Assembly (NCBI GenBank): GCA_964648215.1
Contig: CAZYMF010000075.1
Span: forward strand, 1-20,478
DNA: 20,478 bases
Source of the DNA: CAZYMF01 sp964648215
GTDB taxonomy: Bacteria; Desulfobacterota; Binatia; HRBIN30; JACQVA1
Reading direction: 5' to 3'
Of this stretch, positions 1 through 7,684 are shown one piece after another (within the stretch, counting starts at the first letter, position 1; each line of letters starts with the position of its first letter). The translations under genes were made by a program, and so were the position numbers. The notes below the pieces were generated by a model, which saw only the letters and a program-made list of their open reading frames with translations, had not been told where the DNA came from and ran no database searches.

Positions 1-1
1 G

Positions 2-670
2 TGGCAGACCGAGACCGGGGGCATAATGATCGCCAACTATCCGGCCATGGAGAGTCGTCCGGGCTCGATGGGCCGGCCCCTGCCCGGGATCGACGCCGCG
101 ATCGTGCAGCCACACAAGGACGGCAGAGTCGACGTGATCGCGGCGTCCGACACCGAAGGCGAGCTGGCACTACGCCCCGGGTGGCCGTCGATGTTCCGCG
201 GCTACCTCCACGAGGAGGAGCGGTATCGGAAATGCTTCGCCGGCGGCTGGTACCTGACGGGCGACCTGGCCAGGCGCGATCGCGACGGCTACTTCTGGTT
301 CGTCGGTCGCGCCGACGACGTGATCAAGTCGGCCGGCCACCTGATCGGCCCGTTCGAGGTGGAGAGCGCGCTGCTGGAACACCCGGCGGTCGCCGAGGCA
401 GGCGTCATCGGCAAGCCCGATCCGACCATCGGCGAGGTGGTCAAGGCTTTCGTCTCGCTCAAGCCGGGGTACTCGCCCGGCGAGGAGCTGCGCCGCGAGA
501 TGCTCGGCTTTGCCCGCACGCGGCTCGGACCCGCGGTGGCCCCGCGTGAGATCGACTTTTGCGTCAGCGTGCCGAAGACGCGTAGCGGCAAGATCATGCG
601 CCGGCTGCTGAAGGCCCGCGAGCTCGGCCTGCCGGAAGGCGATCTGTCGACGCTGGAGGACGACGGATGA
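2..670 (+). CDS. acsA: AcsA-type acetyl/acyl-CoA synthetase, C-terminal part (5' end outside window)
   Basis: This is an AMP-forming acyl-CoA synthetase that would activate acetate or a short acyl acid to acyl-AMP and then acyl-CoA in the cytoplasm. The frame is open from the first bases and begins inside the ANL-family core motif WQTETGG, so the true start lies upstream and the ATG at 26 is internal. The order then matches Bacillus AcsA/medium-chain synthetases: RPGSMGRPLPG, the W-Y-L-T-G-D motif, the hinge GRADDVIKSAGHLIGPFEVE, and the C-terminal PKTRSGKIMRR, whose lysine is the family's acyl-adenylate catalytic residue (and a known site of regulatory acetylation). About 222 residues are visible of an expected 550-650. 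The stop overlaps the E1 alpha start (ATGA), so the two are probably translationally coupled. Substrate chain length cannot be read from this part. Confidence 0.93.
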   Translation, partial: WQTETGGIMIANYPAMESRPGSMGRPLPGIDAAIVQPHKDGRVDVIAASDTEGELALRPGWPSMFRGYLHEEERYRKCFAGGWYLTGDLARRDRDGYFWFVGRADDVIKSAGHLIGPFEVESALLEHPAVAEAGVIGKPDPTIGEVVKAFVSLKPGYSPGEELRREMLGFARTRLGPAVAPREIDFCVSVPKTRSGKIMRRLLKARELGLPEGDLSTLEDDG

Positions 671-1668
671 GCGACGAAGGAGCGGCGCCGCGCGCCATCG
701 ATCGCGACCACGCCTTGCTCCTGCTGCGCCAGATGATCCGTATCCGCCGCTTCGAGGAGAAGTCCGCCGAGCTCTATAGCGACGGCAAGATCCGCGGTTT
801 CCTCCATCTCTACATCGGCCAGGAGGCGGTCGCCGCCGGGGCGATGCAGGCGTTGCGGCCCGAGGACGCCGTGGTCGCCACCTATCGCGAGCACGGCCAC
901 GCGCTGGTGCGCGGCGTCTCGGCCGGCGCGATCATGGCCGAGCTGTACGGCAAGGTCGAAGGCTGTAGTCGCGGCCGCGGCGGATCGATGCATCTGTTCG
1001 ACGCCGCCACGCGCTTTTACGGCGGCAACGCCATCGTCGGCGGCGGGCTCCCGCTCGCCGTCGGCCTGGCTCTGGCCGACAAGATCCAGGGGCACCCGCG
1101 GCTGACCGCCTGCTTCTTCGGCGAAGGCGCGGTGGCCGAGGGCGAGTTCCACGAGTCGATGAACCTGGCTGCGCTGTGGCAGCTGCCCGTGCTGTTTTGC
1201 TGCGAGAACAATCTCTACGCCATGGGCACGGCGCTGGCGCGCTCGGAGTCGGAGACCGATCTGTGCCTCAAGGCCTCCAGCTTCGAGATGCCCGCCTGGC
1301 CGGTGGACGGTATGGACGTGATCGCCTGCGAGACGGCGACACGCCGGGCGGCGGAGTCGGTGCGCACCGGCGGCGGCCCCCACTTCGTGGAATTCCGGAC
1401 CTACCGTTACCGCGCTCACTCGATGTTCGATCCCGAGCTCTACCGTGACAAGGCCGAGGTGGAGGAATGGAAGGAGCGCGACCCCATCCCTGCCTTCGCC
1501 GCTCGAGCAAAACAGGACGGCCTGCTCCAGGACGAGGATGCTGCGGCGATTGAAGACGAAGTGGGTGTCGAGATCGCGAAGTCCGTCGAGTTCGCCGAGG
1601 CCGGCACGTGGGAGCCGGTCGAGGATCTCACCCGCTTCGCCTACTCCGAGAGGCCCGCCGGCCGATGA
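667..1668 (+). CDS. pdhA: 2-oxoacid dehydrogenase E1 component, alpha subunit (pyruvate/acetoin dehydrogenase type)
   Basis: This is the thiamine-diphosphate-binding alpha subunit of a heterotetrameric E1 that decarboxylates a 2-oxoacid (or cleaves acetoin) and hands the acyl group to E2. It has 333 residues, normal for the family. Visible motifs are YREHGH (73-78), RGGSMH (104-109), and the TPP/Mg motif starting GEG (152-154) and ending in the asparagine pair NN (181-182). A later YRYRAHSMFDPELYR segment corresponds to the conserved E1 alpha loop. It overlaps the synthetase upstream and the E1 beta start downstream, each by an ATGA. The family assignment is firm. Whether the substrate is pyruvate, acetoin or a branched-chain 2-oxoacid cannot be decided from sequence, so the symbol is provisional. 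Confidence 0.93.
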   Translation: MSDEGAAPRAIDRDHALLLLRQMIRIRRFEEKSAELYSDGKIRGFLHLYIGQEAVAAGAMQALRPEDAVVATYREHGHALVRGVSAGAIMAELYGKVEGCSRGRGGSMHLFDAATRFYGGNAIVGGGLPLAVGLALADKIQGHPRLTACFFGEGAVAEGEFHESMNLAALWQLPVLFCCENNLYAMGTALARSESETDLCLKASSFEMPAWPVDGMDVIACETATRRAAESVRTGGGPHFVEFRTYRYRAHSMFDPELYRDKAEVEEWKERDPIPAFAARAKQDGLLQDEDAAAIEDEVGVEIAKSVEFAEAGTWEPVEDLTRFAYSERPAGR

Positions 1669-2655
1669 CCACCCCGGCACCGGTCAAGACGACCTATCGC
1701 GAGGCGGTGCGCGCCGCGATCCGCGAGGCGCTCCAGCGCGACGAGCGTGTCTTCCTGATGGGCGAGGACGTCGGGCGCTACGGCGGCTGCTTCGCGGTCA
1801 GCAAAGGCTTGCTCGCCGAGTTCGGCGCCGCGCGCATCCGCGACACGCCGCTGTCCGAGTCCGCCTTCGTCGGTGCCGGAATCGGCGCCGCGCTCGGCGG
1901 CGCGCGGCCGATCGTGGAGATCATGACCGTGAACTTCAGCCTGTTGGCGCTCGATCAGATCGTCAACAACGCGGCCGCGATCCTGTACATGTCCGGCGGG
2001 CAATTCAGCATCCCGCTGGTCATCCGCATGACGACCGGGGCCGGACGCCAGCTGGCGGCGCAGCACTCGCACAGCCTCGAAGGCTGGTACGCGCACATCC
2101 CCGGGATCAAGGTGCTCGCGCCGGCCACGCTGGAGGACGCGCGCGGCATGCTGTGGCCGGCGCTGGAGGATCCCGACCCGGTGCTCATCTTCGAGCACGG
2201 CTCCCTGTACAACATGGCCGGCGAGCTAGCCGCCGACGCCGGCGCCGTCGACATCAGTCGCGCCGCCGTGCGCCGGCCGGGAACGGACGTCAGCCTCATC
2301 ACCTACGGCGGGACCCTGGGCAAGACCCTGGCGGCGGCCGAGGAGCTCGGCGCGGACGGCATCAACGCCGAGGTGATCGATCTGCGCACGCTTCGCCCTC
2401 TCGATACCGAGACCATCATCGGCTCGGTATCGAAGACCCATCGCGCCGTCATCGTCGACGAGGGCTGGCGCAGCGGCAGCGTCTCGGCCGAGATCACGGC
2501 GCGCATCGTCGAGAACGCCTTCTACGACCTCGATGCTCCGGTGGCGCGCGTCTGCAGCGCCGAGGTGCCGATGCCCTACGCCAAGCATCTCGAGGACGCC
2601 GCCCTGCCGCAGGTGCCGGCCATCGTCGCCGGCGCGCGCCGCCTGGTGAGCGGCC

Positions 2656-2663
<8 letters not shown>
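1665..2663 (+). CDS. pdhB: 2-oxoacid dehydrogenase E1 component, beta subunit
   Basis: This transketolase-like beta subunit forms the alpha2beta2 E1 with the preceding gene. The chosen start is the ATG overlapping the alpha-subunit stop (ATGA). An upstream in-frame start at 1608 would lie inside the alpha gene and adds 19 residues that do not look like this family. The 332-residue product opens with TTYREAVRAAIREAL and GEDVGRYGG, typical of E1 beta. The cofactor-activating glutamate is in TPLSESAF (E65), and the conserved active-site histidines are in QHSHSLE (H134 and H136). The C-terminal transketolase domain contains LRTLRPLDTETI and ends with VPMPYA. It overlaps the E2 start by 8 bases, supporting stoichiometric synthesis of the complex. 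Confidence 0.94.
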
Positions 2664-3824
<1,161 letters not shown>

Positions 3825-3828
<4 letters not shown>

Positions 3829-4076
3829 CCAGAGACGAGATTCGTGACGTGGTTCGGCGCACTCTCTCGGCGATTGCCCCCGAGGCGGATCTCGGCACGC
3901 TCGACCCCAAGGGCGAGCTGCGCGACCAGCTGGACATCGACTCGGTCGATTTCATGAACTTCGTCGTCGCCCTGCACCAGGAGCTCGGCGTCGACGTTCC
4001 GGAGGCGGACTATCCCAAACTGTCGAGCCTCGACGGCTGCGTTGCCTACCTGGCCGCAAAGGTCTGCGCTTCCTGA
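3825..4076 (+). CDS. Acyl carrier protein, last gene of the E1/E2 operon
   Basis: This 83-residue protein has the four-helix acyl-carrier-protein pattern. The phosphopantetheine site is the serine of LDIDSVDF (S40), in the usual D-S-L/V-D/E context. It is followed by the helix FVVALHQELGVDVPE and a C-terminal helix ending in YLAAKV. The ATG shares its bases with the E2 stop (ATGA). A longer in-frame opening would start inside the E2 gene and was rejected. Its role is inferred from position: it could accept an acyl group made by the dehydrogenase or loaded by the synthetase at the operon head. No ketosynthase, PKS or NRPS gene lies nearby, so it is not an obvious fatty-acid-synthase ACP. Confidence 0.9.
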
Positions 4077-4208
4077 GCGCCACGAGGAAGGGCTGGGGAA
4101 GGCCTGGTCCGAGCGACGATTCGGTTGACGCGAGATGTAAGCGGTGGGCGACACAGTCTACGAAGGACCGGTCGCTTTCGTCCGGCGGCAGTATACGATC
4201 TACCATGA

Positions 4209-4236
4209 TCGACAAGGCTGCCGTGCAGCGTATACT
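4209..4236 (+). promoter_or_regulatory. Candidate sigma70-type promoter for the small Cys-rich protein gene
   Basis: TCGACA (4209-4214, five of six to TTGACA) and TATACT (4231-4236, five of six to TATAAT) are separated by 16 bases. Transcription would start near 4243 and give a leader of about 95 bases before the ATG at 4337. The stretch 4077-4336 holds no convincing gene. The -10 lies in the second of two GTATAC boxes (4191-4196 and 4230-4235). The call rests only on consensus matching in an organism of unknown sigma preference. Confidence 0.35.
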
Positions 4237-4336
4237 TCATGACGATGGGGGTGTGTGGCCGGAGCACAAGTGCGAGGTCCGCGAGGCCTGCCGTCTGCTG
4301 ACCTCATGATGTACGTTTGGATGATCGGAGGTTGAA

Positions 4337-4486
4337 ATGGCTCGAAACGCTGGAGATCGCTACGCCTGCGAGAAATGCGGAGCCGTGCTCGTCTACGAGA
4401 AGGCGTGTCCGTGTCCGGGTGGTCACGCGCATTCGGAGATATGCTGCGGACAGCAGATGAAAGCCGTGAGCAAGGACGCAGGGTAG
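4337..4486 (+). CDS. Small desulforedoxin-like Cys-rich metal-binding protein (49 aa)
   Basis: This short gene has a strong ribosome binding site: GGAGG at 4327-4331, five bases before ATG. The product has the layout of a desulforedoxin or desulfoferrodoxin N-terminal iron knuckle: YACEKCG (C11 and C14) and a terminal vicinal pair ICCGQQM (C36 and C37). In classical desulforedoxin the second and third ligands are about 15 residues apart; here they are 21 apart. The extra segment CPCPGGHAHSE adds two cysteines (C24, C26) and two histidines (H30, H32), so a second site or a zinc rather than iron site is possible. The protein is soluble with no signal peptide. Metal and function are unknown. It stands alone after its own candidate promoter, 70 bases before the thiamine-binding protein gene. 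Confidence 0.75.
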   Translation: MARNAGDRYACEKCGAVLVYEKACPCPGGHAHSEICCGQQMKAVSKDAG

Positions 4487-4493
4487 GCCGGTA

Positions 4494-4513
4494 CGGGGGT
4501 GATGTCACCCCCG
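4494..4513. repeat. Perfect 9-bp palindrome upstream of the thiamine-binding protein gene
   Basis: CGGGGGTGA (4494-4502) and TCACCCCCG (4505-4513) are exact reverse complements separated by TG. It begins 8 bases after the stop of the small Cys-rich gene and ends 43 bases before the next start. As RNA it could form a 7-bp GC hairpin with a 6-base loop. As DNA it resembles a dyad operator. There is no following T-run, so a standard intrinsic terminator is unlikely. Confidence 0.5.
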
Positions 4514-4556
4514 ACGGTGCGCAAGGCTTGCCGCGAGCCCTACCGGGAGCGGTGCG

Positions 4557-4805
4557 ATGGTGGTCAGCGCACAAGTCAGCATCTACCCTCTGCGCCAACG
4601 ACGCATCGGTCCTGCCGTTGAGGCCGTGCGGACGACGCTCGTATCACGTGGGTTGCAGCCTGACGTGGGTCCGATGAGCACGGTCGTTAGCGGCGATCTG
4701 GAAACGGTTCTCGGCGCGCTGCAAGAGGCGTTCGTCCAAGCCGCCACCGGCGAGGTGGTGATGACCATCACCCTCTCGAATGCCTGCCCCGTCGGAAAAC
4801 AGTAG
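4557..4805 (+). CDS. MTH1187/YkoF-family thiamine-binding protein
   Basis: This 82-residue protein belongs to the thiamine-binding (DUF77, MTH1187/YqgV, YkoF-like) family of small ferredoxin-fold proteins. It shows VSAQVSIYPLRQ at the start, the conserved VGPMSTVVSG (37-46), and the terminal VMTITLSNACPVG. The length (about 80-100 in the family) is complete. Family members bind thiamine or related pyrimidines in the cytoplasm, but their physiological role is poorly established. The 3' end overlaps the methyltransferase gene by 26 bases in another frame, so the two are likely co-translated. No TPP riboswitch is recognisable upstream. Confidence 0.88.
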   Translation: MVVSAQVSIYPLRQRRIGPAVEAVRTTLVSRGLQPDVGPMSTVVSGDLETVLGALQEAFVQAATGEVVMTITLSNACPVGKQ

Positions 4806-5454
4806 GGCCTGGGAGATCTTCGAGCAGGCAGCTCCCACCTACGAGGCCTGGTACTCGACCCCAGCGGGCCGCCGCGTCGACAGGGCCGAGCGCGCCTTGC
4901 TCGCCTGGCTTCTCCAAGGTAGCGATCCGAGCGGCATCGTTCTCGACATCGGCTGCGGCACGGGACATTTCGCGCGCTGGCTCGCGCAACGGAGAGAGGC
5001 GGTGGGGCTCGATCGCTCTGCGGCGATGCTCTCGGATCTGCGGCGACGCGCCCCGGGCATGCTCCTTGTCAGAGGGGACGCGCAGCAGTTGCCGTTTCGG
5101 CCGCGCACGGTGGACGTGGCGCTGTTCGTCACCACGCTCGAGTTTCTGCCCGATGCGTCCGCCGCGCTGCGCGAGGCGGTGCGCGTGGCGCACCGCCGTG
5201 TCGTCGCTGTGGTCCTCAACCGCCGGAGCCTGGGCGGCCTTTCGCGCCGATACGGCCGACAAGCTGGCCGTCCCCTTCTGGGCCAGGCTCGCGACTGCTC
5301 GGTGACACCGTTGCGCAAGATGTTCGTCGCGGCCGCCGGAGCCCGGCTGCTCGATCTACGGTGGACCGGCGCGCTCTTCCCCGGGCTGCCGTGGAGCTGG
5401 CGTGCACCGCTTCCCTTCGGGGATGTCATCGGAATGGCGGCCACGTTGGCCTGA
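4780..5454 (+). CDS. Class I SAM-dependent methyltransferase
   Basis: This 224-residue protein has a Rossmann-type methyltransferase domain (Methyltransf_11/UbiE-like). Motif I is VLDIGCGTGHFARWL (54-68), an acidic residue sits at the end of strand beta 2 (GLD, D78), GDAQQLPF follows (99-106), and motif II/III is DVALFVTTLEFLPD (112-125). The N-terminal segment AWEIFEQAAPTYEAWYSTPAG is typical of enzymes that close over a small-molecule substrate. The C-terminal part has no diagnostic feature. The start codon lies inside the thiamine-binding gene, 26 bases before its end, suggesting coupling. The methyl acceptor cannot be named. Confidence 0.88.
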   Translation: MPAPSENSRAWEIFEQAAPTYEAWYSTPAGRRVDRAERALLAWLLQGSDPSGIVLDIGCGTGHFARWLAQRREAVGLDRSAAMLSDLRRRAPGMLLVRGDAQQLPFRPRTVDVALFVTTLEFLPDASAALREAVRVAHRRVVAVVLNRRSLGGLSRRYGRQAGRPLLGQARDCSVTPLRKMFVAAAGARLLDLRWTGALFPGLPWSWRAPLPFGDVIGMAATLA

Positions 5455-5582
5455 CTCTCAAACCGGGCTTCGCGACTCGGCGCTATCGCTCAGCCCGTGC
5501 CGTTTCGCGCAGATCGGAAGGGAGAGCGGGAGGTCCAGCTCGGCGCCACACCCTTTGCCACCACCCGCGTTGGGCCGGTACT

Positions 5583-5601
5583 TGCTGCAACTATAGCAGC
5601 A
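5583..5601. repeat. Short inverted repeat spanning a TATAGC box before the CBS-domain gene
   Basis: The 187-base gap between the methyltransferase and the CBS gene (5455-5641) holds no gene. It contains TGCTGC (5583-5588) and GCAGCA (5596-5601), an exact 6-bp dyad with a 7-base centre that includes TATAGC (5592-5597), a possible -10 box. The sequence 16 bases before it, TTGGGC at 5570-5575, is a weak -35. A repressor site over a promoter is possible but unproven. Confidence 0.3.
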
Positions 5602-5641
5602 TGTCGCTGGAAGACGTGGCGGCAGCAGGAGGGAATGCATC

Positions 5642-6103
5642 ATGTCACTCAGCAAGCTGACCCAGACGCCCGTTCAGACGATCAGGATCTCCACCAGCGT
5701 GGCTGAGGCCGCGCGCCTCATGTGCCGGCACTCGGTCGGTGCCCTGGTCATCACGGACGACTCGGAGCTGACTCCGCTCGGGGTCATCACCGACCGTGAT
5801 CTGGTGTGGATGGTTGCCGAGGGGCTCGATCCCCGCGAGGCGTGCGTCGACCAGTTCGTGCGCCAGCACCTGCACACCGTGTGCGTCACGGAGAGCCTGG
5901 GCGACGTGACGGCGAAGATGCGGGCCCACGGAGTTCGCCGCTTGCCGATCGTCGACACCGAGGGACGCCTGCTCGGCATCGTCTCGCTGGACGACGTGCT
6001 CAAACTGCTGGGCCGGGAGATGGCCGACGCCGCGGCCACCATCGACGCCGAGGTCGAACGCGAACGGGGCATTGGCGTTTCGTCAAAGCCTGGTAAGCTT
6101 TGA
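5642..6103 (+). CDS. Two-CBS-domain protein
   Basis: This 153-residue cytoplasmic protein is made almost entirely of a tandem CBS pair (Bateman module), which in characterised proteins binds adenine nucleotides or SAM. The first domain covers about 6-62, with VGALVITDD and GVITDRDL (47-54). The second covers about 75-125, with the signatures GVRRLPIVD (97-105) and LGIVSLDDVL (111-120). A short charged helical tail follows. The start is supported by AGGAGGG at 5627-5633, eight bases before ATG. No catalytic domain is attached, so it probably acts as a free-standing ligand sensor. The partner is unknown. Confidence 0.93.
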   Translation: MSLSKLTQTPVQTIRISTSVAEAARLMCRHSVGALVITDDSELTPLGVITDRDLVWMVAEGLDPREACVDQFVRQHLHTVCVTESLGDVTAKMRAHGVRRLPIVDTEGRLLGIVSLDDVLKLLGREMADAAATIDAEVERERGIGVSSKPGKL

Positions 6104-6153
6104 GGCAAGTGCCGCGCTTGCTCCGCGGCGCCGACGATCCCGAGGAGGATGCG

Positions 6154-6330
6154 ATGCCGAAGAACAACAGATGGGTGAAATTTCTCTTGGCGGCAGCGGG
6201 GCTTTCTTTCCTGGGCTCCGTCTTCTGTTGGTTTCTCGTCGACCACGACGTCGGCCTTTTCATCGGCCTGTGGGTGCCTTCGATTCTCTCCCTGGGCGCC
6301 GTGCTGGCCCTGACCCGGAGCGGGAGGTGA
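6154..6330 (+). CDS. Small hypothetical membrane protein (58 aa, two TM helices)
   Basis: I do not recognise a family. The start at 6154 is chosen because GAGGAGGA (6142-6149) lies just upstream; a longer reading beginning at 6100 would bury this site in coding sequence. The 58-residue product has a basic N-terminus (MPKNNRWVK) and two hydrophobic helices (about 8-26 and 31-52) joined by a short DHD turn, ending in TRSGR. This predicts an inner-membrane hairpin with both ends in the cytoplasm. Only three bases separate it from the next small membrane protein gene, so they are probably co-translated and may interact. Confidence 0.7.
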   Translation: MPKNNRWVKFLLAAAGLSFLGSVFCWFLVDHDVGLFIGLWVPSILSLGAVLALTRSGR

Positions 6331-6333
6331 GCG

Positions 6334-6618
6334 ATGCAAGGAAGCGTCTTCATCTTGAGCATCACGATCGCCCTCGTCAGTGTCCTGGCCATGTTCGTCG
6401 TGTATGCCGGGCTCTACGACGTCGGGGTTATGCTCTTCGGCCTCGTGGTGTTCCTCGTCGGATCGCTGGGGTTTCTCATGTTCTACGCCGGGGTCGCCGA
6501 GGAAGAGGCCCAGCACGAGCCGGGCGAGTTCGCGCGCATGACGAGGCAGATTCTCGAGCGCTTCGGCCTGGAAGAATCGAGCTCGGCGGATGACGAGGGA
6601 GAGAAGGAAGAGAAATGA
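6334..6618 (+). CDS. Small hypothetical membrane protein with acidic C-terminal tail (94 aa)
   Basis: This is an unrecognised protein. It has two long hydrophobic helices (about 5-26 and 30-53) and then a soluble tail of some 40 residues. The tail contains an amphipathic stretch (FARMTRQILERFGLEES) and ends in a very acidic run of Asp, Glu and Lys. It lies three bases after the other two-helix protein and 25 bases before the aminotransferase. The consistent membrane-plus-charged-tail design and tight spacing support a real gene, but function is unknown. A regulatory or assembly subunit of a membrane complex is one possibility. Confidence 0.72.
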   Translation: MQGSVFILSITIALVSVLAMFVVYAGLYDVGVMLFGLVVFLVGSLGFLMFYAGVAEEEAQHEPGEFARMTRQILERFGLEESSSADDEGEKEEK

Positions 6619-6643
6619 GCGCCGGCCGCCCGAGCCGGTGCGG

Positions 6644-7684
6644 ATGAGCGGGTCGTCGACAGGGGAGAGTGCCGGAGCCAGGCCATCGCGCCTCGAGAAA
6701 GGCGGCGGCGGCTTTGCCGGCATCAAGCTGCTGCTGTGTGAGAACCCTCTGCCTCCCCTCGCGGCGGCGATCACCGCCGCGCAAGCCGAGGTCCCCCGCA
6801 GCAACTACTACACCGAGCCGCACTCGGAGCCGTTGCTGCGGCTGCTCGCCGACCGCCTCGGCGTGCCGCGGCGGCTGATCCACATCAATGCCGGCTCCGA
6901 ACTCATCCTGCGCCAGCTCTTCGATCGGCTCGGCCAGCGCGTCCACCTGCTCACCCCCACCTACGCGCTGTTCCCGGAGATCGCCCGGACCTTCACCGAG
7001 ACCCATTTGCTCCCGGAAGATGGCTTCAGCTTCGATCTGGCGCGGCTCGACATCCCCGGTGGCACCACCCTCGTGGCGATCGTCAACCCCAACAATCCCA
7101 CCGGCGGGACCTTCGACCCGGAGCCTCTGCCGGCGCTGCTGCGGCGGTATCGCGACACCTTTTTTCTCGTTGACGAGGCGTTCATCGACTTGGGTGGCCG
7201 ATCCGTGGCACAGTTGGTGCCGCACCATGAGAACCTGCTCGTGACGCGCACTCTGTCCAAGGCTCACAGCCTCGCCGGCTTTCGCGTCGGCTATGCCGTC
7301 CTGCCGCCCGCCCTGGCCGACGACCTGAACAGCCACAACGACGCCTACCCGCTGGCCCGGCCGAGCCAGGCGGCGGCGGTGGCGACGCTGGAGAACGAGG
7401 ACGAGGTCCGCGAGAGGGTGAGCTTGCTGAAGTCGTGGAAGGACGAGCTCGCCCGTGGCCTGGAGGCGCTCGGGGTTCGCTCGTTTTCCAGCGAGACGTA
7501 TTTCTTCCTTGCCGATTTCGCCCCCCACAACGCCGGTGCCCTGGCCGAGGCGTTGCGGAAGAGAGACGTCCTGATCAAACCTCTCAACGATCCCCGCCTC
7601 GGACCCGGCTACATGCGCGTGACCACGGCTCTTCCGGAGCAGAACGCACGCTTTCTGGACGCGGTGGCCGATCTCCTGCGATGA
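6644..7684 (+). CDS. HisC-like PLP-dependent aminotransferase (fold type I, class I/II)
   Basis: This 346-residue enzyme resembles histidinol-phosphate aminotransferase, which transaminates a primary amine or amino acid with 2-oxoglutarate/glutamate. Visible parts are the N-terminal IKLLLCENPLPPL (HisC-like NENP motif), NAGSELIL for the cofactor phosphate region, VNPNNPTGG (147-155), FLVDEAF with D177, the Schiff-base lysine in TRTLSKAHSLAGFRVGY (K206, with R214 downstream), and YMRVTTALPEQN containing the carboxylate-binding R325. The ATG at 6644 is preferred over 6590, which lies inside the preceding gene. The stop overlaps znuA (ATGA). HisC, aromatic aminotransferase or a specialised paralogue are all possible. 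No other his gene is present, and the CobD-type sequence around the lysine is absent. Confidence 0.85.
   Translation: MSGSSTGESAGARPSRLEKGGGGFAGIKLLLCENPLPPLAAAITAAQAEVPRSNYYTEPHSEPLLRLLADRLGVPRRLIHINAGSELILRQLFDRLGQRVHLLTPTYALFPEIARTFTETHLLPEDGFSFDLARLDIPGGTTLVAIVNPNNPTGGTFDPEPLPALLRRYRDTFFLVDEAFIDLGGRSVAQLVPHHENLLVTRTLSKAHSLAGFRVGYAVLPPALADDLNSHNDAYPLARPSQAAAVATLENEDEVRERVSLLKSWKDELARGLEALGVRSFSSETYFFLADFAPHNAGALAEALRKRDVLIKPLNDPRLGPGYMRVTTALPEQNARFLDAVADLLR

Noticed and set aside
289..1680. Minus-strand open frame of 463 codons across the synthetase and E1 alpha genes
   Set aside because: It is antisense to two strongly conserved enzymes and its product is Arg/His/Gly/Ala-rich with no domain; a GC-rich shadow.
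4069..4090. Intrinsic terminator after the ACP gene (CTTCCT ... AGGAAG)
   Set aside because: The stem is 6 bp, overlaps the stop codon and has no T-run; too weak to call.
4205..4309. 34-codon ORF (MIDKAAVQRILHDDGG...) in the gap after the ACP gene
   Set aside because: It has no ribosome binding site and overlaps the candidate promoter at 4209-4236; no recognisable motif, although the Cys pair near its end is noted.
4487..4556. TPP riboswitch before the thiamine-binding protein gene
   Set aside because: The space is only 70 bases and lacks the CUGAGA and conserved pyrimidine-binding motifs; only a simple palindrome is present.
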